This document shows, piece after piece, positions 6,911 through 12,954 of a stretch of 13,067 nucleotides of DNA. The translations under genes and the position numbers were made by a program. The notes beneath the pieces are model-generated. The model made no database searches and was not told the DNA's origin. It was given only the letters and a program-made list of their open reading frames with translations. Position 1 is the first letter of the stretch. Each line of letters starts with the position of its first letter. This DNA is from JAWLCG01 sp041687295 (GTDB taxonomy: Bacteria > Planctomycetota > Phycisphaerae > SM23-33 > FEN-1343): NCBI GenBank assembly GCA_041687295.1, contig JAWLCG010000109.1:1-13067 (forward strand), written 5' to 3'.

Positions 6911-7854
6911 ACCACGACGAGGCGTTGGAGGGCGGCCTTGGGGTCGCGCCCGGTCTTGATGGCCAGGTCGGTGCGGATGAGCTGGCGGAAGTCCTGGGTC
7001 ACGCGGGGCATGTCACGGCTGGCGAGCAGGCGGCGGAAGGGCCCCTGGCCGGGCCCGAAGACGCGGACGGCCTTGAAGATGTCGAACTCCCGCTGGCCCT
7101 GGGCCTGCATCTGCTTGGCCTTGAGGACCTTGCGGAGGTGCATCGTGATGAGCCCCAGCGTGCGGAACTCGTCGCCGCGCTGCACGAGCAGCCCGTCGAG
7201 GGTGGTCAGGGCGGCCTGGGCGTCGCCGGCGGCCAGCGCGTCGGTCAGGGCGAAGGGGTTGACCCCGCCGGCGGCGACCACGATGGCCGAGACGTCCTGG
7301 GTCGTGATGGTCGAGCGCCCCTGGGTGTAGAGGGCGAGCTTTTCCATCTCGCCGGCCAGTCGGCCCAGGTCGGTGCCCGACCACTGGGCGAGCAGCTCGA
7401 TGGCGTCGCGGTCGATGGTTCGGCCCAGGGCCTTGGCGCGGTCGCGGATGAAGGTGCCGACCGTCTTGGCCGTCGGGGCGCTGCAGTCGAAGGCCTGGCC
7501 GATCTGGGCGACCCGCTTGGCCAGGCGGGTGTTGCTCCGCCAGCTGCCGGCCAGCAGCACCAGCGTGCCGGTGGCGGCGGGGGCGTCGAGGTAGTCCTCC
7601 AGGGCCTGGCGGTTGGCGGTGACGAACTCGTCGGCGTCCTCGACGATCACCAGCCTTCGCTCGGCCAGGAAGGGCAGCGTCCGCAGCTCGTCCAGGACCG
7701 TCGCCAGGTCGGTGTTGCTCTCGAAGCGGCTGAGGCACAACTGCGGGTCGGCGTCGCCGAGCACCACCTCGCGGATCTCGGCGAGGTGGGCGTCGCGCAG
7801 GAAGGCGTCAGGGCCGAACAGGACGTAGACGGGTTTGGGATCGGCGTCGGTCAT
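6898..7854 (-). CDS. holA: DNA polymerase III subunit delta
   Basis: A 318-residue protein matching the delta subunit of the clamp loader, which opens the beta sliding clamp during replication. The N-terminus PVYVLFGPDAFLRDAHLAEI (8-27) is the usual opening. LRTLPFLAERRLVIVEDADEF (57-77) is the conserved strand after the clamp-binding helix. GTDLGRLAGEMEKLALYTQG (160-179) is the typical helix of domain II. The C-terminal collar domain ends with RQLIRTDLAIKTGRDPKAALQRLVVVL (290-316). As usual for delta there is no Walker A motif. The length is slightly below the common 330-345. The ATG at 7854 has no ribosome-binding site and lies 9 bases after a GATAAT -10 box, so the mRNA may be leaderless. 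The stop is TGA. It is separated from the upstream small membrane protein by a hairpin. Confidence 0.93.
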   Translation of the reverse strand: MTDADPKPVYVLFGPDAFLRDAHLAEIREVVLGDADPQLCLSRFESNTDLATVLDELRTLPFLAERRLVIVEDADEFVTANRQALEDYLDAPAATGTLVLLAGSWRSNTRLAKRVAQIGQAFDCSAPTAKTVGTFIRDRAKALGRTIDRDAIELLAQWSGTDLGRLAGEMEKLALYTQGRSTITTQDVSAIVVAAGGVNPFALTDALAAGDAQAALTTLDGLLVQRGDEFRTLGLITMHLRKVLKAKQMQAQGQREFDIFKAVRVFGPGQGPFRRLLASRDMPRVTQDFRQLIRTDLAIKTGRDPKAALQRLVVVLCG

Positions 7855-7863
7855 GGCGGGGCC

Positions 7864-7892
7864 ATTATCGCGGATGGGCCCGGGGCTGTAAA
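7864..7892 (-). promoter_or_regulatory. Promoter of holA
   Basis: TTTACA (7892-7887), a 17-base spacer, and GATAAT (7869-7864): five of six matches to each sigma70 hexamer. Transcription would start near 7857, only a few bases before the ATG at 7854. Confidence 0.65.
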
Positions 7893-7919
7893 GAGCACCG
7901 GTGCGTGTGCCGCGCGCGG

Positions 7920-7968
7920 CAAGGCCAGCCGTCGCCGCCGACGCGATCGGCTGCGAGGGCTGGCCTTG
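7920..7968 (-). terminator. Hairpin after the small membrane protein gene
   Basis: An 11-bp perfect outer stem (CAAGGCCAGCC / GGCTGGCCTTG) has an inner GCCGA...TCGGC stem. It begins 22 bases past the stop of the small gene. No T run follows, so this is a GC-rich terminator-like structure that separates the small gene from holA. Confidence 0.5.
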
Positions 7969-7990
7969 ATCCTGTGAACGGGCCGGTGAA

Positions 7991-8107
7991 CTACATCTGG
8001 CGGCGGCGGTAGATCACCCAGAAGACGATGATCGCGACCAGCAGCAGAACCGGGATCAGCTGCCAAGCTTCGAAAACGCCCTGTGCCAGGGGAAGAATGC
8101 TGCTCAC
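7991..8107 (-). CDS. 38-residue single-span membrane protein
   Basis: A small ORF starting with GTG: (M)SSILPLAQGVFEAWQLIP, then a hydrophobic segment VLLLVAIIVFWVIY (20-33) and a basic end RRRQM, giving one transmembrane helix with its C-terminus probably cytoplasmic (positive-inside). The GTG at 8107 is chosen over the longer ATG frame from 8209 because AAGGAGAT lies at 8119-8112, an almost ideal ribosome-binding site 4 bases before it. A near-consensus promoter ends just upstream of that, inside the longer frame. The stop is TAG. Its function is unknown. Size and layout resemble small membrane-complex subunits or stress micro-peptides, but no family is recognised. Expression signals are the strongest in the window. 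Confidence 0.72.
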   Translation of the reverse strand: MSSILPLAQGVFEAWQLIPVLLLVAIIVFWVIYRRRQM

Positions 8108-8111
8108 GGCT

Positions 8112-8119
8112 ATCTCCTT
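8112..8119 (-). promoter_or_regulatory. Strong ribosome-binding site deciding the GTG start
   Basis: AAGGAGAT followed by AGCC and GTG. This is the best Shine-Dalgarno match in the window and the main reason for placing the small protein start at 8107. Confidence 0.8.
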
Positions 8120-8128
8120 ATTCAGGCG

Positions 8129-8153
8129 GGTCCAGGACTCACGTGCCTGGACC
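8129..8153. promoter_or_regulatory. Perfect 8-bp inverted repeat at the transcription start
   Basis: GGTCCAGG / CCTGGACC arms with a 9-base spacer, directly downstream of the -10 box at 8156-8161. It may be an operator overlapping +1 or a hairpin at the 5' end of the small-gene mRNA. Confidence 0.55.
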
Positions 8154-8155
8154 GG

Positions 8156-8185
8156 TTTATACGCGTGCCCCCGCCGGCCTGTCAA
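8156..8185 (-). promoter_or_regulatory. Near-consensus sigma70-type promoter of the small membrane protein
   Basis: TTGACA (8185-8180), an 18-base GC-rich spacer, and TATAAA (8161-8156). Start of transcription is expected near 8149, giving a leader of about 40 bases. Confidence 0.75.
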
Positions 8186-8439
8186 CCGCAAAGGTGGCGG
8201 ACTGCCCAATTGCCCATCGGGCGTGCGGGCTCGGGGGGCACCGGCGAAGGTGGGGCTGCGCCCCAGCCTACGGCGCGGGCGGTTTGCGTCGGCTGGGGCG
8301 CAGCCCCACCTTTGCCCGGGCTCACCTGGGATCGCGAGAGAGTAGAGAGTAGACCGCAGGAGAGGGCTTGGGGCTGGTGGGCGGCGGTGCGCCTGTCGAG
8401 GCGTCAGCCTCCACTCTACTTTCTCCCCTCTCCTGCTCT
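8186..8439. other. Intergenic gap with inverted repeats, no gene seen
   Basis: The 254 bases between the small-gene promoter and the tRNA terminator hold the perfect inverted repeat D (8247-8312) and purine/pyrimidine-rich stretches (AGAGAGTAGAGAGTAGACC near 8335; TCTCCCCTCTCCTGC near 8422) that are partly complementary. Reading frames here are short and overlap the repeats. Confidence 0.6.
8247..8312. repeat. Inverted repeat D, 22-bp perfect arms
   Basis: Arms 8247-8268 and 8291-8312 (AAGGTGGGGCTGCGCCCCAG plus CC, and its complement) around a 22-base spacer. Each arm is itself partly self-complementary (TGGGGC / GCCCCA). It could fold as one long hairpin or two small ones. Confidence 0.85.
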
Positions 8440-8475
8440 AGTAAAACAGGCCGCCCGGAGGCGGCCTGTTTTACT
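8440..8475. terminator. Bidirectional intrinsic terminator next to tRNA-Met
   Basis: AGTAAAACAGGCCGCC and its perfect complement (16 bp) enclose a 4-base loop. The A-rich and T-rich outer ends give a TGTTTTACT tract after the GC stem in both directions. On the minus strand it follows the tRNA directly, and its outermost base (8475) is also the tRNA discriminator. Confidence 0.85.
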
Positions 8476-8548
8476 GGCGGCGACTGGACTCGAACCAGTA
8501 ACCTAGGGCTTATGAATCCCTCGCTCTAACCACTTGAGCTACGCCGCC
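8475..8548 (-). tRNA. tRNA-Met (anticodon CAU)
   Basis: The 74-base cloverleaf reads on the minus strand as follows. Acceptor GGCGGCG / CGCCGCC is perfect; D stem is GCTC / GAGC; anticodon arm is AGGGA, loop TTCATAA, GCCCT; the variable loop has 5 bases; T arm is ACTGG, TTCGAGT, CCAGT; discriminator is A. The anticodon is CAT. A full first acceptor pair (G1-C72) argues for elongator rather than initiator tRNA. An Ile2 tRNA (lysidine-modified CAU) cannot be excluded by eye. The last anticodon-stem pair (A31-G39) is a mismatch. CCA is not encoded (GTA follows the discriminator). Confidence 0.93.
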
Positions 8549-8562
8549 AAGGCGAGCCTTTC

Positions 8563-8591
8563 ACTATGCCCAAAGACCGAGGGGATTTCAA
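8563..8591 (-). promoter_or_regulatory. Promoter of the tRNA-Met gene
   Basis: TTGAAA (8591-8586), a 17-base spacer, and CATAGT (8568-8563). Transcription would begin near 8556, about 8 bases before the mature 5' end. Confidence 0.7.
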
Positions 8592-8628
8592 GAGCGAAAA
8601 ACGCAAAAATGGTCCCTCGGCGCCTCGC

Positions 8629-8657
8629 TTGCCGCGGGAGGGGCCTTTGCCTAGAAT
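8629..8657 (+). promoter_or_regulatory. Promoter of the M48 peptidase gene
   Basis: TTGCCG (8629-8634), a 17-base spacer, and TAGAAT (8652-8657). A start near 8664 would give a leader of about 12 bases before the ATG at 8676. It is divergent from the tRNA promoter. Confidence 0.55.
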
Positions 8658-8675
8658 GGGCCCGGACGTACACGT

Positions 8676-10103
8676 ATGCAGATCGTAATCCTACTGGCGA
8701 TGGGGCTGGTGCTCAGCCTGGGCGCGCCTGGCATGGAGCCGCTCTGGCCCGTTTCGGGCGAGGCGCTGCTGGCTGGGGCCGTGGGCTACTGCGCGGTCTC
8801 GGCCGCTCTGAGCTGGCTGGTGACCCAGGTGGGGCTGCGCCGGCTGCTGGGGGCCGGCTGGCCGCTGGAGCGGGCCCTGCGGAGCCATCGCCGTCACGGC
8901 CTGCTGTTGCAGCTGTGGCTGGTGGGCGGGCTGGTCGGGCTGGTGCTGGCCGGTCTGCCCCAGACGCTGCGGGCGACGGGCCTGGGCCGGCTGCCGCTGC
9001 TGGTCGACGCCGTCGTCGTGGGCCTGCTGTTCGTCGCCTGCGTGCTCTACTGGGCCCTGAGCTACCGCTTCGACCAGGCCGCCCGCTGGCAGGTCGAGCA
9101 GGAGCTCATGCTCGCCGGCCAGCCCGTCCGCGCCGGCTGGACGTGCGGGCAGTACATGGACTTCCACATCCGCCACCAGTTTCTGTTCGTGGCCGTTCCG
9201 ATCGGGATGATCATCGCCCTGCGCGACGCCCTGGCGTACCTGATTCCTCGCCTCGTGCCGGATTGGGCGTTGGACTGGGCGGCCCTGGCGTCGCTGCTGG
9301 GGGCGGTGGGGGCGGTGTTCTTCCTCAGCCCGCTGCTGCTGGTGCGGATCTGGCGGACCCGCCCGCTGCCCCGCGGCGAGCTGCGCAGCCGGCTGGAGCG
9401 GCTGTGCGGACGCATCGGCCTGCGCTACCGCGACATCCTGATCTGGGACACCGCCGGTGTCGTCGTCAACGCCGGCGTGATGGGCCTGAGGCCCGCTGTG
9501 CGGTACGTGCTCATCAGCGACGCGTTGCTCGAGCAGATGGAGGACCGCCAGATCGTCGCCGTCTTCGGCCACGAGGCCGGCCACGTCGTCCACCGGCACA
9601 TCGCGTATTTCCTGCTGTTCACCGTGGCGGCGATGCTGCTGGCCGGCTCGGCCGTGGCGGGCCTGTCGGCGCTGGTGCCGATGGACGCCCTGGCCCAGCA
9701 GATGGTGATGCTGGGGCTGATCGGCCTGCTGTGGGGGTTCGGCTTCGGCTGGCTGAGCCGGCAGTTCGAGCGGCAGGCGGACGTCTACGGCGCCTGGTGC
9801 GCCGGCGTGGACGCCCGCGAGCATGGCCAGGCCGACGCCCGCAGCGACGAGCTGGCCCTGGGCAGCCCGACCTTCGCGGCCGCCCTGGAGAACGTCGCCC
9901 GCCTCAACGGCACGCCCCGCCGCACGCGAAACTGGCGCCACGGCTCGATCGCTTCGCGCGTGGGCTTCCTGCTGAGCTGGGCCGCCGCAGGCCATACCCG
10001 CGACGGCTTCGACCGCTCGGTCGCCCTGCTCAAGCTCGCCGCCTGGTGCACCCTCGGCGCCGGCGCCGTCAGCGCCATCCTCACCTGGCCCCGCTGGCAG
10101 TAG
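8676..10103 (+). CDS. M48-family integral membrane metalloprotease
   Basis: A 475-residue zinc metalloprotease of the Ste24/HtpX clan, which cleaves membrane or misfolded proteins. Several transmembrane segments come first (about 2-18, 30-50, 76-94, 108-128, 168-190, 202-224). The catalytic part follows: NAGVMGLRPAVRYVLISDALLEQM (265-288), then HEAGH (299-303) in VFGHEAGHVVHRH, two further hydrophobic spans (about 309-332 and 341-360), and SRQFERQADVYGA (361-373) giving the third zinc ligand Glu365 with Asp369. RHGSIASRVGFL (421-432) is the usual downstream His/Arg motif, and a last hydrophobic span closes the protein. The architecture, with spans on both sides of HExxH, is Ste24-like. The ATG has no clear ribosome-binding site; the proposed promoter lies 18 bases upstream. 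The stop is TAG, and a half copy of repeat A follows 4 bases later. The family call is firm; the substrate is unknown. Confidence 0.92.
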   Translation: MQIVILLAMGLVLSLGAPGMEPLWPVSGEALLAGAVGYCAVSAALSWLVTQVGLRRLLGAGWPLERALRSHRRHGLLLQLWLVGGLVGLVLAGLPQTLRATGLGRLPLLVDAVVVGLLFVACVLYWALSYRFDQAARWQVEQELMLAGQPVRAGWTCGQYMDFHIRHQFLFVAVPIGMIIALRDALAYLIPRLVPDWALDWAALASLLGAVGAVFFLSPLLLVRIWRTRPLPRGELRSRLERLCGRIGLRYRDILIWDTAGVVVNAGVMGLRPAVRYVLISDALLEQMEDRQIVAVFGHEAGHVVHRHIAYFLLFTVAAMLLAGSAVAGLSALVPMDALAQQMVMLGLIGLLWGFGFGWLSRQFERQADVYGAWCAGVDAREHGQADARSDELALGSPTFAAALENVARLNGTPRRTRNWRHGSIASRVGFLLSWAAAGHTRDGFDRSVALLKLAAWCTLGAGAVSAILTWPRWQ

Positions 10104-10107
10104 GCCC

Positions 10108-10130
10108 GGCGCGAGCGCCGTATGGAGTGC
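10108..10130 (+). repeat. Repeat A, truncated copy 3
   Basis: Bases identical to 5018-5040 (the left end of copy 2), then the similarity stops and unrelated bases lead into repeat B. No right arm is present. Confidence 0.8.
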
Positions 10131-10141
10131 TGGCTCTGCAA

Positions 10142-10178
10142 CCGGGTGCCGTGGCTACGGCTTTCGTAGCCACGTCTT
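10142..10178 (-). repeat. Hairpin repeat B, copy 3
   Basis: On the minus strand AAGACGTGGCTACGAAAGCC, then GTAGCCAC and CGGCACCCGG. The loop differs by one base from copies 1 and 4. Confidence 0.85.
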
Positions 10179-10214
10179 CGGCTTCCCCGCTGGACTCCTC
10201 CTCCAGGTACAGGG

Positions 10215-10328
10215 GATCAACGCGAATGGCACGAATGGAGGATGATTTCACGAATGGAAGACTCGTTGTGACCCTGTCCGGTCTTCCATTCGTGCCATCG
10301 GCCGTTATTCGTGCCATTCGTGTTGATC
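10215..10328. repeat. Inverted repeat E, 48-bp arms
   Basis: Left arm 10215-10262 and right arm 10281-10328 are near-complementary: outer ends GATCAAC(G/A)CGAATGGCACGAAT, inner ends CACGAATGGAAGAC, divergent in the middle. The 18-base spacer is unique. The arms contain repeated CACGAATGG words. Confidence 0.8.
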
Positions 10329-10375
10329 GACCTTTCGACCCCGCCCGGGCCGGCCTGGGTGTCCCTGCGCGACAG

Positions 10376-10426
10376 GCGGACCGCCCTTTTGGAGTGCGGC
10401 GAGTCCTCGCCGCACTCCATACGGCA
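10376..10426 (-). repeat. Palindromic repeat A, copy 4
   Basis: A perfect 13-bp palindrome pair (GGAGTGCGGCGAG / CTCGCCGCACTCC, 10391-10418) with a 2-base centre. It has the CGTAT end on one side and AAAAGGGCGGTCC on the other, as in copy 1. It is shorter than copies 1 and 2, lacking the inner arms. Confidence 0.85.
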
Positions 10427-10476
10427 CTGGCGCCCTGGGGCTCCATTGGTCGGTGCGACTGACGATCAGACGCCCC

Positions 10477-10512
10477 AAGACGTGGCTACGAACGCCGTAG
10501 CCACGGCACCGG
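10477..10512 (+). repeat. Hairpin repeat B, copy 4
   Basis: AAGACGTGGCTACGAACGCC, then GTAGCCAC and CGGCACCGGG. The stem and loop are identical to copy 1. Confidence 0.85.
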
Positions 10513-10589
10513 GCCGGTCCTTGGACTTGTGTAGATATGGCAGGCCGGGACACCCGGCGGCGGGCCCGGGCTGGAAAAAACGCCGGCCC

Positions 10590-10618
10590 TTGGCCCTTTG
10601 TGGCGGGTCGGGTATAGT
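10590..10618 (+). promoter_or_regulatory. Promoter of the UvrD/PcrA gene
   Basis: TTGGCC (10590-10595), a 17-base spacer, and TATAGT (10613-10618). A start near 10625 would give a leader of about 80 bases before 10705. Confidence 0.6.
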
Positions 10619-10704
10619 GGACGATCTGTGCCGCCGGGGACTGCAGGAGGAGCACCGGCTCGGGGTCGGGGCCGTCACGGCGGAGCCAGTCAGCGCAGTG
10701 GAGC

Positions 10705-12954
10705 ATGGACGCCGTGGATCTGTTGTCGAATCTCAACGAACCCCAACGCCAGGCCGTTCAGCACGTCGACGGGCCATTGCTGGTCCTTGCCGGGGCCGGC
10801 TCGGGCAAGACGCGGGTCATCACCCGCCGCATCGCCTGGCTGATCCGCCAGGGCATCGCCCCGTGGAACGTCCTGGCGCTGACCTTCACCAACAAGGCCG
10901 CCCAGGAGATGGCCCGGCGCGTCGAGCAGCTCGGCACGCCCCGGGGGGCCACCGTGAGCACCTTCCACAGCCTCTGCGCGAGGCTGCTGCGCGAGCTGGC
11001 GCCCGAGGCGGGCCTGCAGAGCAGCTTCTCCATCTACGACACCGCCGACCAGACCAAACTGGTGAAGATGGCCATGGACCGCGGCGACGTCGGCACGGGC
11101 CTGACGCCGGGCAAGGCCCTCTCGGCCATCAGCCGGGCCAAGATGCAGCTGCTGACGCCGACGACCTTCGCCGAGCAGGCCAACGACTTCGTCACCCGCA
11201 AGCTCGCCAAGCTCTACGAGGCCTACGAGCGCGCCCTGCGGGCCGCCAACGCCCTGGACTTCGACGACCTGCTGATGCGGATGGCCTTCCTGATGCGCGA
11301 TCGGCCGGACGTGCGCCAGGCCCTGGCCGAGCGATACCGCTACGTGCTCATCGACGAGTACCAGGACACCAACCACGCCCAGTACATCATCGCCCACGGC
11401 ATCGCCCTGGCCCACGAGAACATCTGCGCCACCGGCGACCCCGACCAGTCCATCTACGCCTGGCGGGGGGCCGACATCCAGAACATCCTGGACTTCGAGA
11501 AGGACTACCCCAACGCCGTCGTCGTCCGCCTCGAGGAGAACTACCGCTCGACCACGCCGATCCTCTCGGCCGCCAGCGCCCTGATCGCCCACAACCGCAA
11601 CCGCAAGCCCAAGGAGCTGTTCACCCGCCGGCCCGGCGGCGAGCCGGTGACGATCGTGACGGCCCCCGACGAGCACGCCGAGGCCAACGATGTCGTCCAC
11701 CGCATCCGCGAGCTGGCCGCCGGCGGGGAGATCGGCTACGGCGACGTGGCCGTCTTCTATCGCCTCAACAGCCTCTCGCGCGTCATGGAGGACGCGTTGC
11801 GGAAAAGCGGCATTCCCTACCGCATCGCCCGGGGCACCGAGTTCTACAACCGCAAGGAGATCCGCGACGTGCTGGCGTACCTCAAGCTGGTGGTCAACCC
11901 CGCCGACGAGGTCGCCTGCGAGCGGATCATCAACGTGCCGACCCGCGGCATCGGGGCGACGACGGTCAAGAGGCTGCAGGACTTCGCGATGCGGCGGGAC
12001 CTGGCCCTGCTGGCCGCCGCCCGCCAGGCCGACGCCGCCGACAGCCTCGGCCGGGCCGCCAGTCGCAAGGTGACGGAGTTCGCCGAGATGATCGACGCGT
12101 TCTCGGCCCTGCCCCGCAGCCCCGTGCGCGACATCGTCGAGGCCGTCATCACCCGCACGGGCCTGGAGGCCGAGCTGCGAGCCCAGGGCTCCGACCAGGC
12201 CAGCGAGCTGGCCAACGTGATGGAGCTGGTGACCACCGCGGCCGAGTTCGACAGCGAGAACCCCGGCGCGACGCTGGAGGACTACCTCAGCCAGGTGGCG
12301 CTGGTCAGCGACATCGACCGCTTCGAGGGCGGCCAGGGCGCCGTCACGCTCATGACGCTCCACGCGGCCAAGGGGCTGGAGTTCCCGGCCGTGTTCCTCA
12401 TCGGCTGCGAGGAGGGGCTGCTGCCCTTCGAGCACCCCACCGAGAACCGCCGCGACCTCGAGGAGGAGCGTCGGCTCTGCTTCGTGGGCGTCACGCGGGC
12501 GATGCGGCACATGACGCTCAGCTGCGCCCGCTACCGCAGCATTCGCGGCCAGCGGCACCGGCAGGCGGCGTCGGGATTCCTGACGGAGCTGGGCTACGAG
12601 CAGGTGCGGCGGGTGGACCTGGTCGAGGAGAACCCCGGCGAGGCCTCGGCCCGGCTGGACGAGACGATCCGCCAGCTCAACCGCGCCGACGATGACGATT
12701 TCTTCGACCCCGACGCCCAGGCGCCGCTGGTGGACGAGGACGTCTTCGACGAGTCGGCCGAGCTGGAGGCCGAGGCCCTCGGCGACGCCTCCGGCGGCCT
12801 GCGCCCCGGCTGCCGCGTCCGCCACGACAAGTTCGCCACCGGCCGGGTCGCCTCCATGAGCCGCTCAGGCCCCTACACCCGCGTGGTCGTCGACTTCGAC
12901 CGCTTCGGCCGAAAGACCCTCATCCTCCAGTACGCCCGCCTCGAACTGCTGTAG
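10705..12954 (+). CDS. pcrA: UvrD/PcrA-type superfamily 1A DNA helicase
   Basis: A 749-residue ATP-dependent 3'-5' DNA helicase for nucleotide excision and mismatch repair and for clearing RecA or stalled complexes. All SF1A motifs are visible: Q motif LNEPQRQAV (10-18), Walker A GAGSGKT (30-36), Ia LTFTNKAAQEM (59-69), Ib STFHSLCARLLR (85-96), II VLIDEYQDTN (214-223), III GDPDQSIYAWRGAD (244-257), IV EENYRSTTPI (277-286), V TLHAAKGLEF (551-560), and VI EEERRLCFVGVTRAM (586-600). The PcrA-typical C-terminal Tudor-like domain is present (about 700-749, PGCRVRHDKFATGRV...VDFDRFGRKTLIL). It is joined by a very acidic linker (about 660-697, ADDDDFFDPD...VDEDVFDESAELEAE). The length is normal for the family. 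The ATG has only a weak GGAG very close upstream. The stop is TAG. The symbol pcrA is preferred over uvrD because of the Tudor-like end; the two names are used interchangeably. Confidence 0.95.
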   Translation: MDAVDLLSNLNEPQRQAVQHVDGPLLVLAGAGSGKTRVITRRIAWLIRQGIAPWNVLALTFTNKAAQEMARRVEQLGTPRGATVSTFHSLCARLLRELAPEAGLQSSFSIYDTADQTKLVKMAMDRGDVGTGLTPGKALSAISRAKMQLLTPTTFAEQANDFVTRKLAKLYEAYERALRAANALDFDDLLMRMAFLMRDRPDVRQALAERYRYVLIDEYQDTNHAQYIIAHGIALAHENICATGDPDQSIYAWRGADIQNILDFEKDYPNAVVVRLEENYRSTTPILSAASALIAHNRNRKPKELFTRRPGGEPVTIVTAPDEHAEANDVVHRIRELAAGGEIGYGDVAVFYRLNSLSRVMEDALRKSGIPYRIARGTEFYNRKEIRDVLAYLKLVVNPADEVACERIINVPTRGIGATTVKRLQDFAMRRDLALLAAARQADAADSLGRAASRKVTEFAEMIDAFSALPRSPVRDIVEAVITRTGLEAELRAQGSDQASELANVMELVTTAAEFDSENPGATLEDYLSQVALVSDIDRFEGGQGAVTLMTLHAAKGLEFPAVFLIGCEEGLLPFEHPTENRRDLEEERRLCFVGVTRAMRHMTLSCARYRSIRGQRHRQAASGFLTELGYEQVRRVDLVEENPGEASARLDETIRQLNRADDDDFFDPDAQAPLVDEDVFDESAELEAEALGDASGGLRPGCRVRHDKFATGRVASMSRSGPYTRVVVDFDRFGRKTLILQYARLELL

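Larger units (their letters stand above)
10104..10612. other. Repeat island 3, no gene seen
   Basis: About 500 bp with a half copy of repeat A (10108-10130), repeat B on the minus strand (10142-10178), inverted repeat E (10215-10328), repeat A on the minus strand (10376-10426) and repeat B on the plus strand (10477-10512). The A and B units thus appear twice in opposite orientations around repeat E. Block C is absent. ORFs spanning the gap are shadows. Confidence 0.75.

Noticed and set aside
5810..7977. Two plus-strand ORFs (506 and 491 codons) over the lipoprotein and holA
   Set aside because: Antisense shadows: no recognisable domains, and they cross intergenic hairpins and promoters of the real genes.
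8108..8209. ATG-started 72-codon version of the small membrane protein
   Set aside because: The extra N-terminus would be translated from inside the promoter and inverted repeat; the GTG at 8107 has the ideal ribosome-binding site.
10690..12825. 711-codon minus-strand ORF and a 794-codon plus-strand frame over pcrA
   Set aside because: Both are stop-poor shadows of a helicase gene with all SF1A motifs in the other frame.
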